This document shows, piece by piece, positions 1 through 8,618 of a stretch of 64,000 nucleotides of DNA (positions are counted from its first letter, which is position 1; each line of letters begins with the position of its first letter). The notes beneath the pieces were generated by a model. That model made no database searches. It was not told where the DNA came from and saw nothing but the letters and a program-made list of their open reading frames with translations. Source of the DNA: Halorubellus litoreus (GTDB lineage: Archaea; Halobacteriota; Halobacteria; Halobacteriales; Natrialbaceae); assembly GCF_037081675.1 (NCBI RefSeq), contig NZ_JAZAQL010000002.1, positions 1,116,001 to 1,180,000 on the forward strand, written 5' to 3'. The translations under genes were made by a program, and so were the position numbers.

Positions 1-312
1 TTCCACATCCCCGACGCGACCAGCCTGCGCTCGCAGGCGCTCCCCGAGAACCGCATCATCATCGACGGCGTGACGCTCATGCAGACGCCGTGGATCGCGG
101 ACACGGGTGGCTCCTACGAGTTCTACGTGGTTTCCGACGAGAAGCCCGTCGCGTTCCACGAGGCCCGCCCCGTCACGCTCACCCAGGGCGCGAACGGCGG
201 CCCCGTTGGAGAGCCGGGTGCGCTCATCGGCGCATACGGCAGTGCCCGCTACGGGACCTTCATGGCCGACCCGCTCGCGGCGGTCAAGGTCAACGCAGAC
301 AACCTCGCCTGA
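1..312 (+). CDS. Major capsid protein, C-terminal part (provirus)
   Basis: Open reading frame that enters from the left edge and ends at TGA 312, giving about 103 residues. It is immediately followed by connector, sheath and tube genes, the place where the major capsid gene lies in myoviruses. The fragment is rich in beta-type sequence and has a segment around IADTGGSYEFYVV with an acidic, Pro/Gly-rich tail, which fits the end of an HK97-fold capsid subunit. The identification rests on position and general character, not on a diagnostic motif. It could instead be another head protein such as a decoration protein. Confidence 0.5.
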   Translation, partial: FHIPDATSLRSQALPENRIIIDGVTLMQTPWIADTGGSYEFYVVSDEKPVAFHEARPVTLTQGANGGPVGEPGALIGAYGSARYGTFMADPLAAVKVNADNLA

Positions 313-326
313 GGGCCTAACCACAC

Positions 327-698
327 ATGGTTAGTTCTGACGAGGAACTGTTGTCACTCGTCCGCGGCTCTATCGGTGCGACCAACGCAGTTGACGTTCG
401 GACGGACGTTCTTCGGGAGGAACTTGCTGAAGCAAAGGCCGAGATTTCTCGCGAAGTGAACGAACGCCTCACGAACGGAGAGAACCTGAACTTCTACCAG
501 GCTGATGCCGCAGAGAAGGCGCTTGTCTCGCTGATGCTGATTCGTGGGAAGGCGGTCCTCCGCGGGAAGCGGCGGAACACCCCCAAGCGACTTGGGGCGC
601 TCCGACGCCACACGTTCGAAGACGACGACGAACGCTTCTGGAGAGACGAGCTGGTTCGGAACCTGAATCGGCTCAACGAGATGAACGATGGCAACTAA
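327..698 (+). CDS. Hypothetical virion protein, probable head-tail region
   Basis: A 123-residue, mostly helical and highly charged protein beginning at ATG 327, 14 bp after the capsid gene, and overlapping the next gene by 11 bp. The overlap implies translational coupling within the late structural operon. The slot between capsid and connector genes is usually held by a head-completion adaptor (gp6/gp15-like). I see no catalytic motif, and the family assignment is by position only. Confidence 0.5.
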   Translation: MVSSDEELLSLVRGSIGATNAVDVRTDVLREELAEAKAEISREVNERLTNGENLNFYQADAAEKALVSLMLIRGKAVLRGKRRNTPKRLGALRRHTFEDDDERFWRDELVRNLNRLNEMNDGN

Positions 699-1101
699 CG
701 ACTACGAGTTGGTCCTTGAGGTGCAGAACCTCACGGAGTACGACGACGAAATCATCGAGATTCCGGTGATGCTGGAGCTTGTGGAGCTGGCGAAGCGTGA
801 GATTCGGGCGAAGGCGGGTATCATTGACCTGGAGTTCTTCGGGACCAATGACCTCTACGCCGAACGCGCGCTGTTCTGGTTGACCTGCTTGTTCGCGAAG
901 ATCAAGATGGGTGAACTGGAGAACGTCCACATGAGCATCGGCGACATCGAGCAACGGACGCTCCGCGCCGATGAAGACGGTGAAGACGCCGTGGTCTGGA
1001 AGCAGGAGTTTCAGGACTACATGGCGCGTGTTCAGCCCTCCGAGAACCTCTTTGGGATTCGTTCTGTTGGGCGGTCAGACCGGACTTACAGTTACGAATA
1101 A
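688..1101 (+). CDS. Hypothetical head-tail connector protein
   Basis: A 137-residue protein starting at ATG 688 inside the end of the previous gene and ending directly against the next start (TAA 1101, ATG 1102). It is acidic, without membrane segments or cysteine motifs. The position before a head-closure-like gene suggests a connector or neck subunit. No family-defining residues were recognised, so the function is inferred from gene order in myoviruses. Confidence 0.5.
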   Translation: MATNDYELVLEVQNLTEYDDEIIEIPVMLELVELAKREIRAKAGIIDLEFFGTNDLYAERALFWLTCLFAKIKMGELENVHMSIGDIEQRTLRADEDGEDAVVWKQEFQDYMARVQPSENLFGIRSVGRSDRTYSYE

Positions 1102-1440
1102 ATGAGGGGTATTTCCACGTACATCAAGCGGGAGGGTGAACACTGCGACGTTCTTCGGAACAACGGCTCCGGTAAGGACGTCTTGAACAATCCCGTGAAG
1201 GACTTCGACCGGGTTGGTGAGACGCGGGCGATTCGCTACTACGGTCGGCGAGTCCAGCGCAACCGCCAGGTTGATACCCAGTACGGGAACTTCGAGATGG
1301 ACACCCCGCGGTTCGCGTTCCCCACCGACGCCCCGATTCTCGACGGTGACCGTATCGTCTACGACGGTGCGGTCTACGAGTTACGCGCACTACTCGCGCG
1401 GAAGACCCACATCGAATCCACGGCCAAGCGGGTGGAGTGA
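1102..1440 (+). CDS. Head-closure-like protein
   Basis: 112 residues, starting immediately after the upstream stop. The small basic N-terminus followed by beta-strands (for example DGDRIVYDGAVYELRAL near the C-terminus) resembles the compact beta-barrel head-closure/stopper proteins of tailed viruses (SPP1 gp16 type), which are encoded just before the tail-completion gene, as here. The stop codon is separated by one base from the GTG start of the next gene. The assignment is moderate because these proteins diverge quickly. Confidence 0.5.
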   Translation: MRGISTYIKREGEHCDVLRNNGSGKDVLNNPVKDFDRVGETRAIRYYGRRVQRNRQVDTQYGNFEMDTPRFAFPTDAPILDGDRIVYDGAVYELRALLARKTHIESTAKRVE

Positions 1441-1441
1441 C

Positions 1442-1951
1442 GTGGAGCGGATACGACTTGACCTTGAGGTCGACGTTGAGGGCATTGACCGGTCGCTTGC
1501 TCGCCTGGAGCGCGAGCTTGATAGTGCGCTCGATGAAGTTCGCGACGAGTTCTACGACCAGGCGGTCGCGTTCGCTCGCCACCGCATCGAACGGAAGGAT
1601 GCCATCTTCAACTGGGAGGTGTGGGAGTCCTGGGCGAAGATAGAGGAAGACCGCGGGAACGACCTGCACCTGATTGTACGGAACTTCGCCGAACACGCCG
1701 AGTACGTTGAGCGTGGGGCGACCTTCCCGTACAAGGCACCACCGAAGGAGGCCCTTCGACCGTGGGTCCGCGAGAAGCTGGCGCACTGGCCGATGCCGGA
1801 GGAGTACAAGGTGGAGTGGCTTCGCGAGAAAATCAAGCGCGACGGCCTGAACGGGATTCACTTCGCGCGGTACGCGGAGGAACGGCTGGACCGCGATAAG
1901 GAGCGGATCGCGAAGGAGATTATCGAGCGCGAGATGCCTCGGCGGATTTAA
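1442..1951 (+). CDS. HK97 gp10-like tail completion protein
   Basis: I take GTG 1442 as the start because it follows the upstream stop by one base; the same frame is open further upstream inside the previous gene. The product of about 169 residues begins with amphipathic helical sequence (RSLARLERELDSALDEVRDE) followed by a segment with YVERGATFPY. Long N-terminal helices and a late YxExG-like patch are usual for the HK97 gp10 family that completes the neck. It ends in a very basic tail. Order and length fit; the match is not certain. Confidence 0.55.
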   Translation: MERIRLDLEVDVEGIDRSLARLERELDSALDEVRDEFYDQAVAFARHRIERKDAIFNWEVWESWAKIEEDRGNDLHLIVRNFAEHAEYVERGATFPYKAPPKEALRPWVREKLAHWPMPEEYKVEWLREKIKRDGLNGIHFARYAEERLDRDKERIAKEIIEREMPRRI

Positions 1952-1954
1952 AAC

Positions 1955-2473
1955 ATGAATAAGTTAGACGTTCTTGCCCTCCTGGTAGCGGAGCTTGAGT
2001 CGGTCGTTTCTGTTCCGGTGCATACTGGGACCGGGGAAGACCGCGACCTTCCCGCGGTTGCCCTGGCGAAGTGGGACACGACCCGCACCCACGACGGCGG
2101 TCACCGCAATTACGCGGGGCCGACCTTCGACGAGGAGGGCGACGTGAACGGCGCGGAATTTCACATCTATCACGACATGACCGCGCTCGTGGTCGTGCTT
2201 TCTGACGACGAGGTTGAGTCCCACGAGTTACTCGCGGCCATCGAGGAACACTTCAATTTCCTTGAGGATACGCCGGGGGACCTGCACGCGGACGTCCGCC
2301 AACTGGAGGTTGCCTCCGGTGGGCAACACGATTTGCAGTTCGCCCCGCCTGTCCCGACCTTCGGGCAGACGGTTCGGTTGGAACTGAAGTTCTTGAACCG
2401 CTTGACGCGCACCCTCCCTGAGCTTGGCGAGGATGTGCTTCTGAACATCGAAAACGACATACACTTAACATAA
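1955..2473 (+). CDS. Tail terminator-like protein
   Basis: 172-residue acidic protein (ATG 1955) located directly before the tail sheath gene. In contractile-tail viruses this slot encodes the tail terminator/completion protein that caps the tail tube at the neck. The alternating beta and helix pattern, for example ALVVVLSDDEVESHELLAAI, is compatible with that fold. No catalytic motif is visible. It ends two bases before the sheath start codon. Confidence 0.45.
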   Translation: MNKLDVLALLVAELESVVSVPVHTGTGEDRDLPAVALAKWDTTRTHDGGHRNYAGPTFDEEGDVNGAEFHIYHDMTALVVVLSDDEVESHELLAAIEEHFNFLEDTPGDLHADVRQLEVASGGQHDLQFAPPVPTFGQTVRLELKFLNRLTRTLPELGEDVLLNIENDIHLT

Positions 2474-2474
2474 C

Positions 2475-3758
2475 ATGGTACGACTTGGAAATGACAACAC
2501 CCCCGGTGTAGTCACCGACGTTGAGACGGCTTCGACTCTCGGTATCTCTACGGACGCTCCCAGCGACGTGGCGATCATCGGGCAGTACGACCCGACGACG
2601 GGGACCGCTGACCCGGACACGGTGTATCGAATCACGCGCGGCACCCAGGCACGCGGCCTGTTCGGTACCGGCGAGCAACTAACCCAGGCGGTTCTGGACG
2701 CACTCCTTGAGGGCGCGAACCCCGTCTACGCGCTGACCCCGGCCCGGCAGACCGTCCAGGTCGAAGACCAGAGCGCGGTTTCCGGCTCCGAGGGCACGCT
2801 GGACAACGCCCCCGTGAGTGAGAACCCCGCGAAGACGGTCTTCACCATCGACGGTACCGAGAAGACGACGATTGTCACGCTCGACGACCCGACGCAGATT
2901 ACGCCCGGCCAGGACGAGGTGTACCTGAACCCCGTCACGGGCGACTTCCAGCTCGACCAGAGCGTCAGTTCCTCGGCCACGGTCGACTACGAATACTTCG
3001 ACTACGAGGGCGCGATTGACGCCTTCATGGACGACGTGGACGCGGTTGACGCCGTGGACTTCCTCGGTACCACGACCGAGAACGAAGACGTCGCGGACTA
3101 CCTCGTCGCACAGGTTGTGCTGGCGGCCAAGTCCTACGACTTCGCGATTGCGGTTGCGGGTGTCCCACAGCACATGGACCCGCAGACGTACTCGGCGGCG
3201 CACAACTCCAGCCGGGCGCAGGTCGTCTACCCCAGCAGGAACGCGGACGGCGAGAGCGTGGTTGGTTCGTACCTCGGTCGCCGGGCGACCCTCGGTATCA
3301 ACGCCTCTCCCGTGAACAAGCGCCTCCGCACCCAGGACGTTCTCTACGAGCGTCTCTCCGAAGCGGACCAGGCCGCGCTCATCGAGGAGAACGTCGTGCC
3401 GCTCACGAGCGAACGGCGTGGCTCCAAGATTGTCGACGACCCCACCTGTGTTTCCGATGGGAACAACGAGGAGGCGGCGTTCGACTACGGGCTGGCTCGC
3501 CTCATCATGGATGCCGTCATTGAGACGATCCGTGACAACGAGGAGCCGTTCATCGGGAAGTTCAACAACCCGAAGGTCCTGAAGCGGATGCAGAACGTCC
3601 TTGAGGGTCGGCTTGGGTTCTTGCTGAGTTCCGGGGCGATTCTCTCCTACGAGGTCTACGTCGAGAAGCGCGACAAGGACACGGCTGATGTTGAGGTTGG
3701 GGTGACGCCGGTCGCGCCGCTCCGTAACATCTACAACACGGTCACGGCGGGCCAGTAG
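2475..3758 (+). CDS. Tail sheath protein
   Basis: 427 residues, the expected size for a compact contractile tail sheath subunit. The N-terminal part contains SDVAIIGQYDP, the place where sheath proteins usually carry a conserved hydrophobic strand. The C-terminal third (from about residue 330) has the long helix and terminal beta-hairpin region (FIGKFNNPKVLKRMQNVLEG, then VEVGVTPVAPLRNIYNTV) that joins neighbouring subunits. The next gene is a tube-sized protein, the standard sheath-tube pair. This gene identifies the provirus as a myovirus. Confidence 0.85.
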   Translation: MVRLGNDNTPGVVTDVETASTLGISTDAPSDVAIIGQYDPTTGTADPDTVYRITRGTQARGLFGTGEQLTQAVLDALLEGANPVYALTPARQTVQVEDQSAVSGSEGTLDNAPVSENPAKTVFTIDGTEKTTIVTLDDPTQITPGQDEVYLNPVTGDFQLDQSVSSSATVDYEYFDYEGAIDAFMDDVDAVDAVDFLGTTTENEDVADYLVAQVVLAAKSYDFAIAVAGVPQHMDPQTYSAAHNSSRAQVVYPSRNADGESVVGSYLGRRATLGINASPVNKRLRTQDVLYERLSEADQAALIEENVVPLTSERRGSKIVDDPTCVSDGNNEEAAFDYGLARLIMDAVIETIRDNEEPFIGKFNNPKVLKRMQNVLEGRLGFLLSSGAILSYEVYVEKRDKDTADVEVGVTPVAPLRNIYNTVTAGQ

Positions 3759-3782
3759 GCTAAGAAAACCCTTTGATAACGT

Positions 3783-4250
3783 ATGCCCAGTAATAACACC
3801 ACGCAGAACACGCAACAGTACGAGAGCAAGCCTCCGGTCGAGGCCGCGAAGGACGTCACGCTCGCAATCTCCACCGTCGACGGCGACTACGAACTATCGG
3901 TCGCCAACGTCGACACCACCAAGGAGATCACCGTCGAGCAAGTCCGCGAGAACAACGTCTTCCCCATCGGGGATGCCGTCACCGAGATTTCCTACTCGGG
4001 GAGTATGACCTTCAAGGGTCGTCGTCATGTCATCGACTCCTATCTGTTCGATGAAAACGGCCTCCCCCGCCGGAACGTCGCGCTGACGCTGACCCACGAC
4101 GACCTCAACCCGAACGACCCGAACAACCCGGACCCGTTCACGGAGACGTGGCACGACCTTCGTGTCGTCTCCACCGGCTACGAGATGCAGACCGGGGAGG
4201 TCACTGAAGTCTCCTACGACTGGATTGCCCTCGGTAAGACGCCCGCCTGA
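3783..4250 (+). CDS. Tail tube protein
   Basis: 155-residue protein starting at ATG 3783, 24 bp after the sheath gene. Length, high beta content and position directly between sheath and tail-assembly chaperones match the inner tube subunit of contractile tails. The segment EISYSGSMTFKGRRHVIDSY and the closing TGEVTEVSYDWIALGK are typical of beta-barrel tube proteins. A GC-rich hairpin follows the gene, consistent with partial transcription termination after this highly needed product. Confidence 0.8.
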   Translation: MPSNNTTQNTQQYESKPPVEAAKDVTLAISTVDGDYELSVANVDTTKEITVEQVRENNVFPIGDAVTEISYSGSMTFKGRRHVIDSYLFDENGLPRRNVALTLTHDDLNPNDPNNPDPFTETWHDLRVVSTGYEMQTGEVTEVSYDWIALGKTPA

Positions 4251-4284
4251 TTCGGCGGCGAACCCCCTCACACACTACTGTTCT

Positions 4285-4302
4285 CCCCGCCTTCCCGCGG
4301 GG
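4285..4302 (+). terminator. Hairpin after tail tube gene
   Basis: Six-base stem CCCCGC/GCGGGG with a six-base loop (CTTCCC) in the 82-bp gap between tail tube and chaperone genes. Archaeal terminators do not need hairpins, so this could be an mRNA processing or stability element that lets tube mRNA exceed downstream mRNA. Seen directly; function inferred. Confidence 0.4.
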
Positions 4303-4332
4303 TCCCGCTACTGATAAGAACCAATATTCACT

Positions 4333-4791
4333 ATGAGTGACAACAACACGGAAACCGAAACCGGAAAGAGTCGCAGTAAGGTCCGAGAGCTTGCCCTTCG
4401 TGGGTCCAGCTACCGCGAGAAGCGCGAGTTTAGCATCGGCGGTGAAGACGTTGAGCTGGTCCTGAAGCCGCTCATTGACGACGACTTCTACGCCCTCCTG
4501 TTCCGCCTGGACGTCACGGAAGACGACATGGAGGAGGCCATGGAGGAAATGGACGAGCAGGCAGAGGAGAACGACGGTGAAGTCGACATGGACTCCATGG
4601 ACCCCGAGATGATTGCCGTCCTTCAGGACGCCGCGGTCATGGGCGTCGACGCCGAAGCGATTGGCGAAACCGAAGACGGCTGGGCAGAGCTTGTCCACGA
4701 ACACCTCGTGGGTGGTATCTCCATCGAGATCGGCTCGGCGGTCATGGAGCTGTCGCACGCCATGGGGGACGCGGAGAAGTTTCGTCGCTGA
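4333..4791 (+). CDS. Tail assembly chaperone (G-type product)
   Basis: 152-residue very acidic protein between the tail tube and tape measure genes, the invariable place of tail assembly chaperones. These coat the tape measure during tube polymerisation and are not in the virion. The central stretch with repeated Met, Glu and Asp (for example MEEAMEEMDEQAEEND) is unusually acidic even for a haloarchaeal protein. A second open frame, one base forward, overlaps its end and continues to the tape measure start, suggesting a programmed frameshift that makes a longer GT product. Confidence 0.75.
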   Translation: MSDNNTETETGKSRSKVRELALRGSSYREKREFSIGGEDVELVLKPLIDDDFYALLFRLDVTEDDMEEAMEEMDEQAEENDGEVDMDSMDPEMIAVLQDAAVMGVDAEAIGETEDGWAELVHEHLVGGISIEIGSAVMELSHAMGDAEKFRR

Positions 4792-5053
4792 GGGGTGGGC
4801 GAACGACATCGTTGCCCTGAACGAAGACATCCCGCTCGCGGAGCGCCAGGGCTTACTCACTCCCTTACAACGACAAATCCTCATTGAAGCAAAGCGCCAG
4901 GAGGCGGCGCGTATCGACGAACAGACGGGTGGGTTACCCACGGTCGACGCAGGACCACGGAACACCCGACACAACCAGAACGCGAACACGACGAGTCAGA
5001 CCCGCTCGTTCGTGAATCACAACGCAGAAGAAATTACTGAACCCATCAGATGA
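4766..5053 (+). CDS. Tail assembly chaperone, T extension (frameshift product)
   Basis: This frame has no start of its own in a sensible place: it is open from inside the preceding gene and runs to TGA 5053, overlapping the tape measure ATG by four bases. A run of five G (4764-4768) lies 21 bases before the G-frame stop. Moving back two bases after GGG 4765-4767, as known for phage Mu, or forward one base before TGA 4789 enters this frame. The fusion would be about 240 residues. The extension contains DIPLAERQGLLTPLQRQILI and a Gln/Asn/Thr-rich tail. Confidence 0.65.
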   Translation, partial: GTRRSFVAEGWANDIVALNEDIPLAERQGLLTPLQRQILIEAKRQEAARIDEQTGGLPTVDAGPRNTRHNQNANTTSQTRSFVNHNAEEITEPIR

Positions 5054-6600
5054 GCGTAGACTTAGTTGTTAGAATAGCGAACGAAACCCAGGAACAGTTG
5101 GCCGAGATTCGCGCCGAACTGGAGTCGCTCGGGAAGGACATCAACACGGAGATCAACATCCGAGACGGCGACCTGGACCGGGCGCTCGCGAAGAAGAAGG
5201 CGCTTGCTCGTGATACCGTCTCCCGGCACACCCAGTACGTCCGGCAGGTCGGTGGCGGTGGTGGCGGTGGTGGTCGCGGTGGCCTCTCGATTCCGGCCCT
5301 TCCAGAGTACGACCCGGCGAACTTCTTGACGAAGGCACCCGGTACGGGCTTCGGGATGTCGATGTCCACCGTGGTTCGCCAACGCAAGTTGTTCGAGAAC
5401 ATCGTCAATGGCGTTCGCGGGAAGCTCAAGGGGAAGTCTCCACTCGACCTCCTCGACCTTGGCCTGGATGGGATGCGGGGTGGTATCAAGAAGTTGATTC
5501 CGACCTACCACCAGTTCATCCAACTGATTGCGATGCTCCTGCCGATGGTCGTGGCGCTCTCCGTTGAGCTTGCGGGCCTGGCGGCGGCGGCTGGTGCGGT
5601 TGCGGTTGCTGGTGGTGCCATGATTGGCCTCGGGTTGCTCGGGGACGGTGATACGCTCGCGGAGTCCTTCGCGAACGCCCGCAGGAAGCTCGGTGACTTC
5701 AAGCGAGAGCTGTTCTCGGTGATACAGCCCGTGGCGAAGTTGTTCGCGCCGATTAGCGACCGGCTTCTCGCGGGAACCCTCGTCGACTTGAGCGGCCTCA
5801 TGGAGAACGTCCGGCACCTCACTGTGTTCGAGGAGGCGGTTCGTGACTCCCTGCGTGGTATCGTAGAGTGGGTTGGCCTCGTGATCGACACGATGGCGAG
5901 CCTCGCGCCGCACATCCACCAGCTCACCCAGGAGTTTGGACGACTCATTGGTCAAGGTATCAATGACTTCTTCCGCTGGGCGACGGTCGAGATGTACGAG
6001 AACCAGGAGGTCCTGATTGACATTGGACAGACCTTCGCGTACATCATCTACCTCATCTACCAACTGAGCAAGGCATGGGCCGGGTTCGTTTCCCTGTTCA
6101 AGCCGGTGTTTGCGGCGATGGCGAAGGTCGCTGAGTTCCTCGGGGGTCCCCTGCTGGGGGCGCTCCTGATGGCGACCGTGACGCTGTTCACGCTCGGACA
6201 GACCGTGTACTTCGCGGCGCGAGCGTGGCTGGCGTACAAGGTGCTGATGCAGAGTGCGCTCGGGCTGTCGGTTGCGAAGGCGATGGCACCCGCGATAATG
6301 GCCGTCCGCACGCTCGTCGTTGAGTTGTGGGGCGCTATCACGGCGATGGGCACGCTCCAGGCCATGACGCTCGTGGGCCTCGCGGCGGTCGCCGCAGGTG
6401 GCCTCGCTTACGCAACCCTCGATGGGAAGCGTCGTAACGCGAGTGCGCCTGTTCCGGGCTACGGTGGCGGGAACACGACGGTCAACTACAACTTCGAAGT
6501 GAACGGTCGCCTGTCGAAGCAAGAACAGTCGATGATTACGCGGAAGATCACGTCGGTCCACAACCGGATTGGCGCGGTCGACAATGCACGGAGTCTCTAA
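5050..6600 (+). CDS. Tail tape measure protein
   Basis: 516 residues, short for a tape measure, implying a short tail. ATG 5050 overlaps the chaperone stop (ATGA). Features are an N-terminal charged helical region (about 1-65), a glycine run (about 68-78), a long hydrophobic segment (about 156-198), and further hydrophobic stretches near 325-355, 365-400 and 455-475. Such hydrophobic blocks are usual in tape measures, which may enter the host membrane during DNA injection. It sets tail length and is ejected at infection. Position after the chaperones makes the call strong. Confidence 0.8.
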   Translation: MSVDLVVRIANETQEQLAEIRAELESLGKDINTEINIRDGDLDRALAKKKALARDTVSRHTQYVRQVGGGGGGGGRGGLSIPALPEYDPANFLTKAPGTGFGMSMSTVVRQRKLFENIVNGVRGKLKGKSPLDLLDLGLDGMRGGIKKLIPTYHQFIQLIAMLLPMVVALSVELAGLAAAAGAVAVAGGAMIGLGLLGDGDTLAESFANARRKLGDFKRELFSVIQPVAKLFAPISDRLLAGTLVDLSGLMENVRHLTVFEEAVRDSLRGIVEWVGLVIDTMASLAPHIHQLTQEFGRLIGQGINDFFRWATVEMYENQEVLIDIGQTFAYIIYLIYQLSKAWAGFVSLFKPVFAAMAKVAEFLGGPLLGALLMATVTLFTLGQTVYFAARAWLAYKVLMQSALGLSVAKAMAPAIMAVRTLVVELWGAITAMGTLQAMTLVGLAAVAAGGLAYATLDGKRRNASAPVPGYGGGNTTVNYNFEVNGRLSKQEQSMITRKITSVHNRIGAVDNARSL

Positions 6601-7158
6601 ATGGCAGACATCAATACTGGACCAGACATCAGTAACGAAACCGGGCCGGTGTCCACTCCAGCAGGGGCATCCTCGGGAACCCTCGGGAAGACCGAGATAG
6701 AGTTTGAGTTGCTCGGAGAGAACCAGTGGTTCGCACCGTTCTACCCGCCGATGGAACCCGAAGTTGAGAAGGAACGGAACCTCTCGAAGTCGGATTCAAT
6801 CTGCGAAGGCCAGGACGTCGACGACATTGGGGCGAAGAACAGGACCATCACGCTCGATGGCTACCTCCACCAGTACGAGGTTGACAACTTCAATCGCCTA
6901 CTGGACTACGGGAAGGAACTCGATATGATTTGGATGTCGTGGTCTGGCGAAGTCCTCGTGGAAACGGGGTCGGTTCGCGGGCCGGTCGCTATCTCCAGTG
7001 AAACCGGTGATTGGCTCTATCGCTACACGCTGTCGCTCGTCTCCACGGGGACCGACGAGTACGGGATTCCCGACGACGGCATTGTGTCTCGCGGTGACGC
7101 CGCAGACGACACGACCATCAGCGACGACTACAACCCCGGCTACGGGTTCTACGGCTGA
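6601..7158 (+). CDS. Tail/baseplate protein between tape measure and hub
   Basis: 185 residues starting directly after the tape measure stop. A middle region (around TITLDGYLHQYEVDNFNRLL) and the following short-strand region resemble the P2 gpU-type or phage DNA-circulation/gp53-type baseplate proteins found between tape measure and hub genes. The first 35 residues are Ser/Thr/Gly-rich and probably flexible. TGA overlaps the ATG of the hub gene (TGATG), indicating coupled translation and possibly equimolar assembly. Confidence 0.5.
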   Translation: MADINTGPDISNETGPVSTPAGASSGTLGKTEIEFELLGENQWFAPFYPPMEPEVEKERNLSKSDSICEGQDVDDIGAKNRTITLDGYLHQYEVDNFNRLLDYGKELDMIWMSWSGEVLVETGSVRGPVAISSETGDWLYRYTLSLVSTGTDEYGIPDDGIVSRGDAADDTTISDDYNPGYGFYG

Positions 7159-8618
7159 TGCGGTGTGACAGTATCCGGGCGCACCTCAACTTCGAAGTCT
7201 CCGGTATCATCGTGAAGCCCTACGAGCTGTCCGTCGACACGGAGTACGGGAAGCTCGACCACTGCCGGGCGACCGTTAGTGAGGAGGCTGGCTTGCTGAT
7301 TGAGAATAGCGCCGAGGAGTGGGAACCCGTGACCGTTACCGCAGGTGACGCGATCCTCGGACGGTTCACGCTCCCACCGGACACCATCGAACACGACGTC
7401 GGTGACGGGAACGAGGCGTTCGTGAACCTCTACGACCAGCGGAAGATTCTCACGCGTGGGTTCGTCGAGAAGCGGATGCACAACCACACGCTCGGGGAGA
7501 TCATGGAATACATCCTCGACCAGCGGAACGACCCCCATGAGGTTATCAAAGGGGTTCGGTACGTTGACGCGGGAGACATTGAAACGGTCACCATCGGGAA
7601 GGCGGTGCTTGACGACCGTGACCCTGGAGAGATAGACGCTGACGACGACCTCCGTGACGGGATTACGTATGTTGGCTCGGAGAACCGTGATTGGTTGGAG
7701 TCAATCCAGCACCTCCTGCGGGACTTCAGTGACAAGGTGTTTCTGGAGTCCTCTGCGCTTTGGGGTGTCAATGGTGGGTTCACGTTCGACCACGTTACGC
7801 CGTGGCGAGCAATCGAAGCCGTCCAGAAGCGGTTCGGATTCGAGGTTCACGTCAACCGGTTTGGGTACCTTGAGTTGGGTACACCGGACGCGGACGGTAC
7901 GACGTATCTCGCGGGAACGCACCCGTCGCTGTTGACGGTCACGAACTACAACGTCCCCGAAGACCCGACGCCCGTGAGAACAGCGGTCGTCGTGGGGGGC
8001 GTGAAGAACCACGCGAAGTCCACGGACTTCACCCAGCAGTTCTCCCCGACCGGAGTTGGGTTCTCTCGGCGCGAGGTTGACCGATACCGGTTCTACGCGC
8101 GGGCAACTCGCGGTGACGTGAACGCTGGTGACGAATCTATCATCGTGGACGTCCGCGACCACAAGGAGCTGGCGCGTCGGCTCGATGAACGCCAGGACCA
8201 CGAAGATGGTCGCCTCTCCGATTGGAGCGGTGCGACGGACGGTGTGGTACTGGAGGAGATCGCACGGCGCGTGCTTCAGAACGCGATTCGTGCGGAGTCC
8301 TCGGGGAGTATCACCCTGAACGGGTTGTCGTCGACGGAGATTTCTGGTGACCTGCGTGCGGTCACGGTCGGCCAGAAGCTCGTCGTGGAACCCAGCGGGA
8401 ACCGGTGCAAGCGAACCATCGACGGCGGTGTGTTCGAGATTACGGCGGCCCAGCACAGTATGAGTCCACATGACGGCTGGCGAGTCACGCTTCAGTTGTC
8501 GCGACTCCCGATGTACTTCGACGACCAGGGCCGCCCCCACCTGATTCCGATGGAGACGGAGACGTTCCTGGTGGGGCCGAACGGGAACGAGTACGACCCA
8601 CAGGACATCTTTGGATAA
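7158..8618 (+). CDS. Baseplate hub protein (P2 gpD / late-control type)
   Basis: 486 residues, the size of hub proteins of contractile tails. The N-terminal part with DTEYGKLDHCRATVSEEAG and the later LGEIMEYILDQ region fits the gpD (gp27/VgrG N-terminal) fold that connects the tube to the spike. The following gene is spike-like, as expected. It starts by TGATG overlap and ends one base before the spike start. No enzymatic lysozyme motif was seen, so the hub looks purely structural. Confidence 0.65.
   Translation: MRCDSIRAHLNFEVSGIIVKPYELSVDTEYGKLDHCRATVSEEAGLLIENSAEEWEPVTVTAGDAILGRFTLPPDTIEHDVGDGNEAFVNLYDQRKILTRGFVEKRMHNHTLGEIMEYILDQRNDPHEVIKGVRYVDAGDIETVTIGKAVLDDRDPGEIDADDDLRDGITYVGSENRDWLESIQHLLRDFSDKVFLESSALWGVNGGFTFDHVTPWRAIEAVQKRFGFEVHVNRFGYLELGTPDADGTTYLAGTHPSLLTVTNYNVPEDPTPVRTAVVVGGVKNHAKSTDFTQQFSPTGVGFSRREVDRYRFYARATRGDVNAGDESIIVDVRDHKELARRLDERQDHEDGRLSDWSGATDGVVLEEIARRVLQNAIRAESSGSITLNGLSSTEISGDLRAVTVGQKLVVEPSGNRCKRTIDGGVFEITAAQHSMSPHDGWRVTLQLSRLPMYFDDQGRPHLIPMETETFLVGPNGNEYDPQDIFG

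Noticed and set aside
2679..3815. 378-codon reverse frame opposite the sheath gene
   Set aside because: Antisense shadow; repetitive Arg/Val/Gly composition, while the forward frame has clear sheath features.
4613..4765. Independent start for the T chaperone at ATG 4,613
   Set aside because: That part overlaps the acidic chaperone in another frame and has a Ser/Arg-rich shadow composition; the useful part begins near 4,766.
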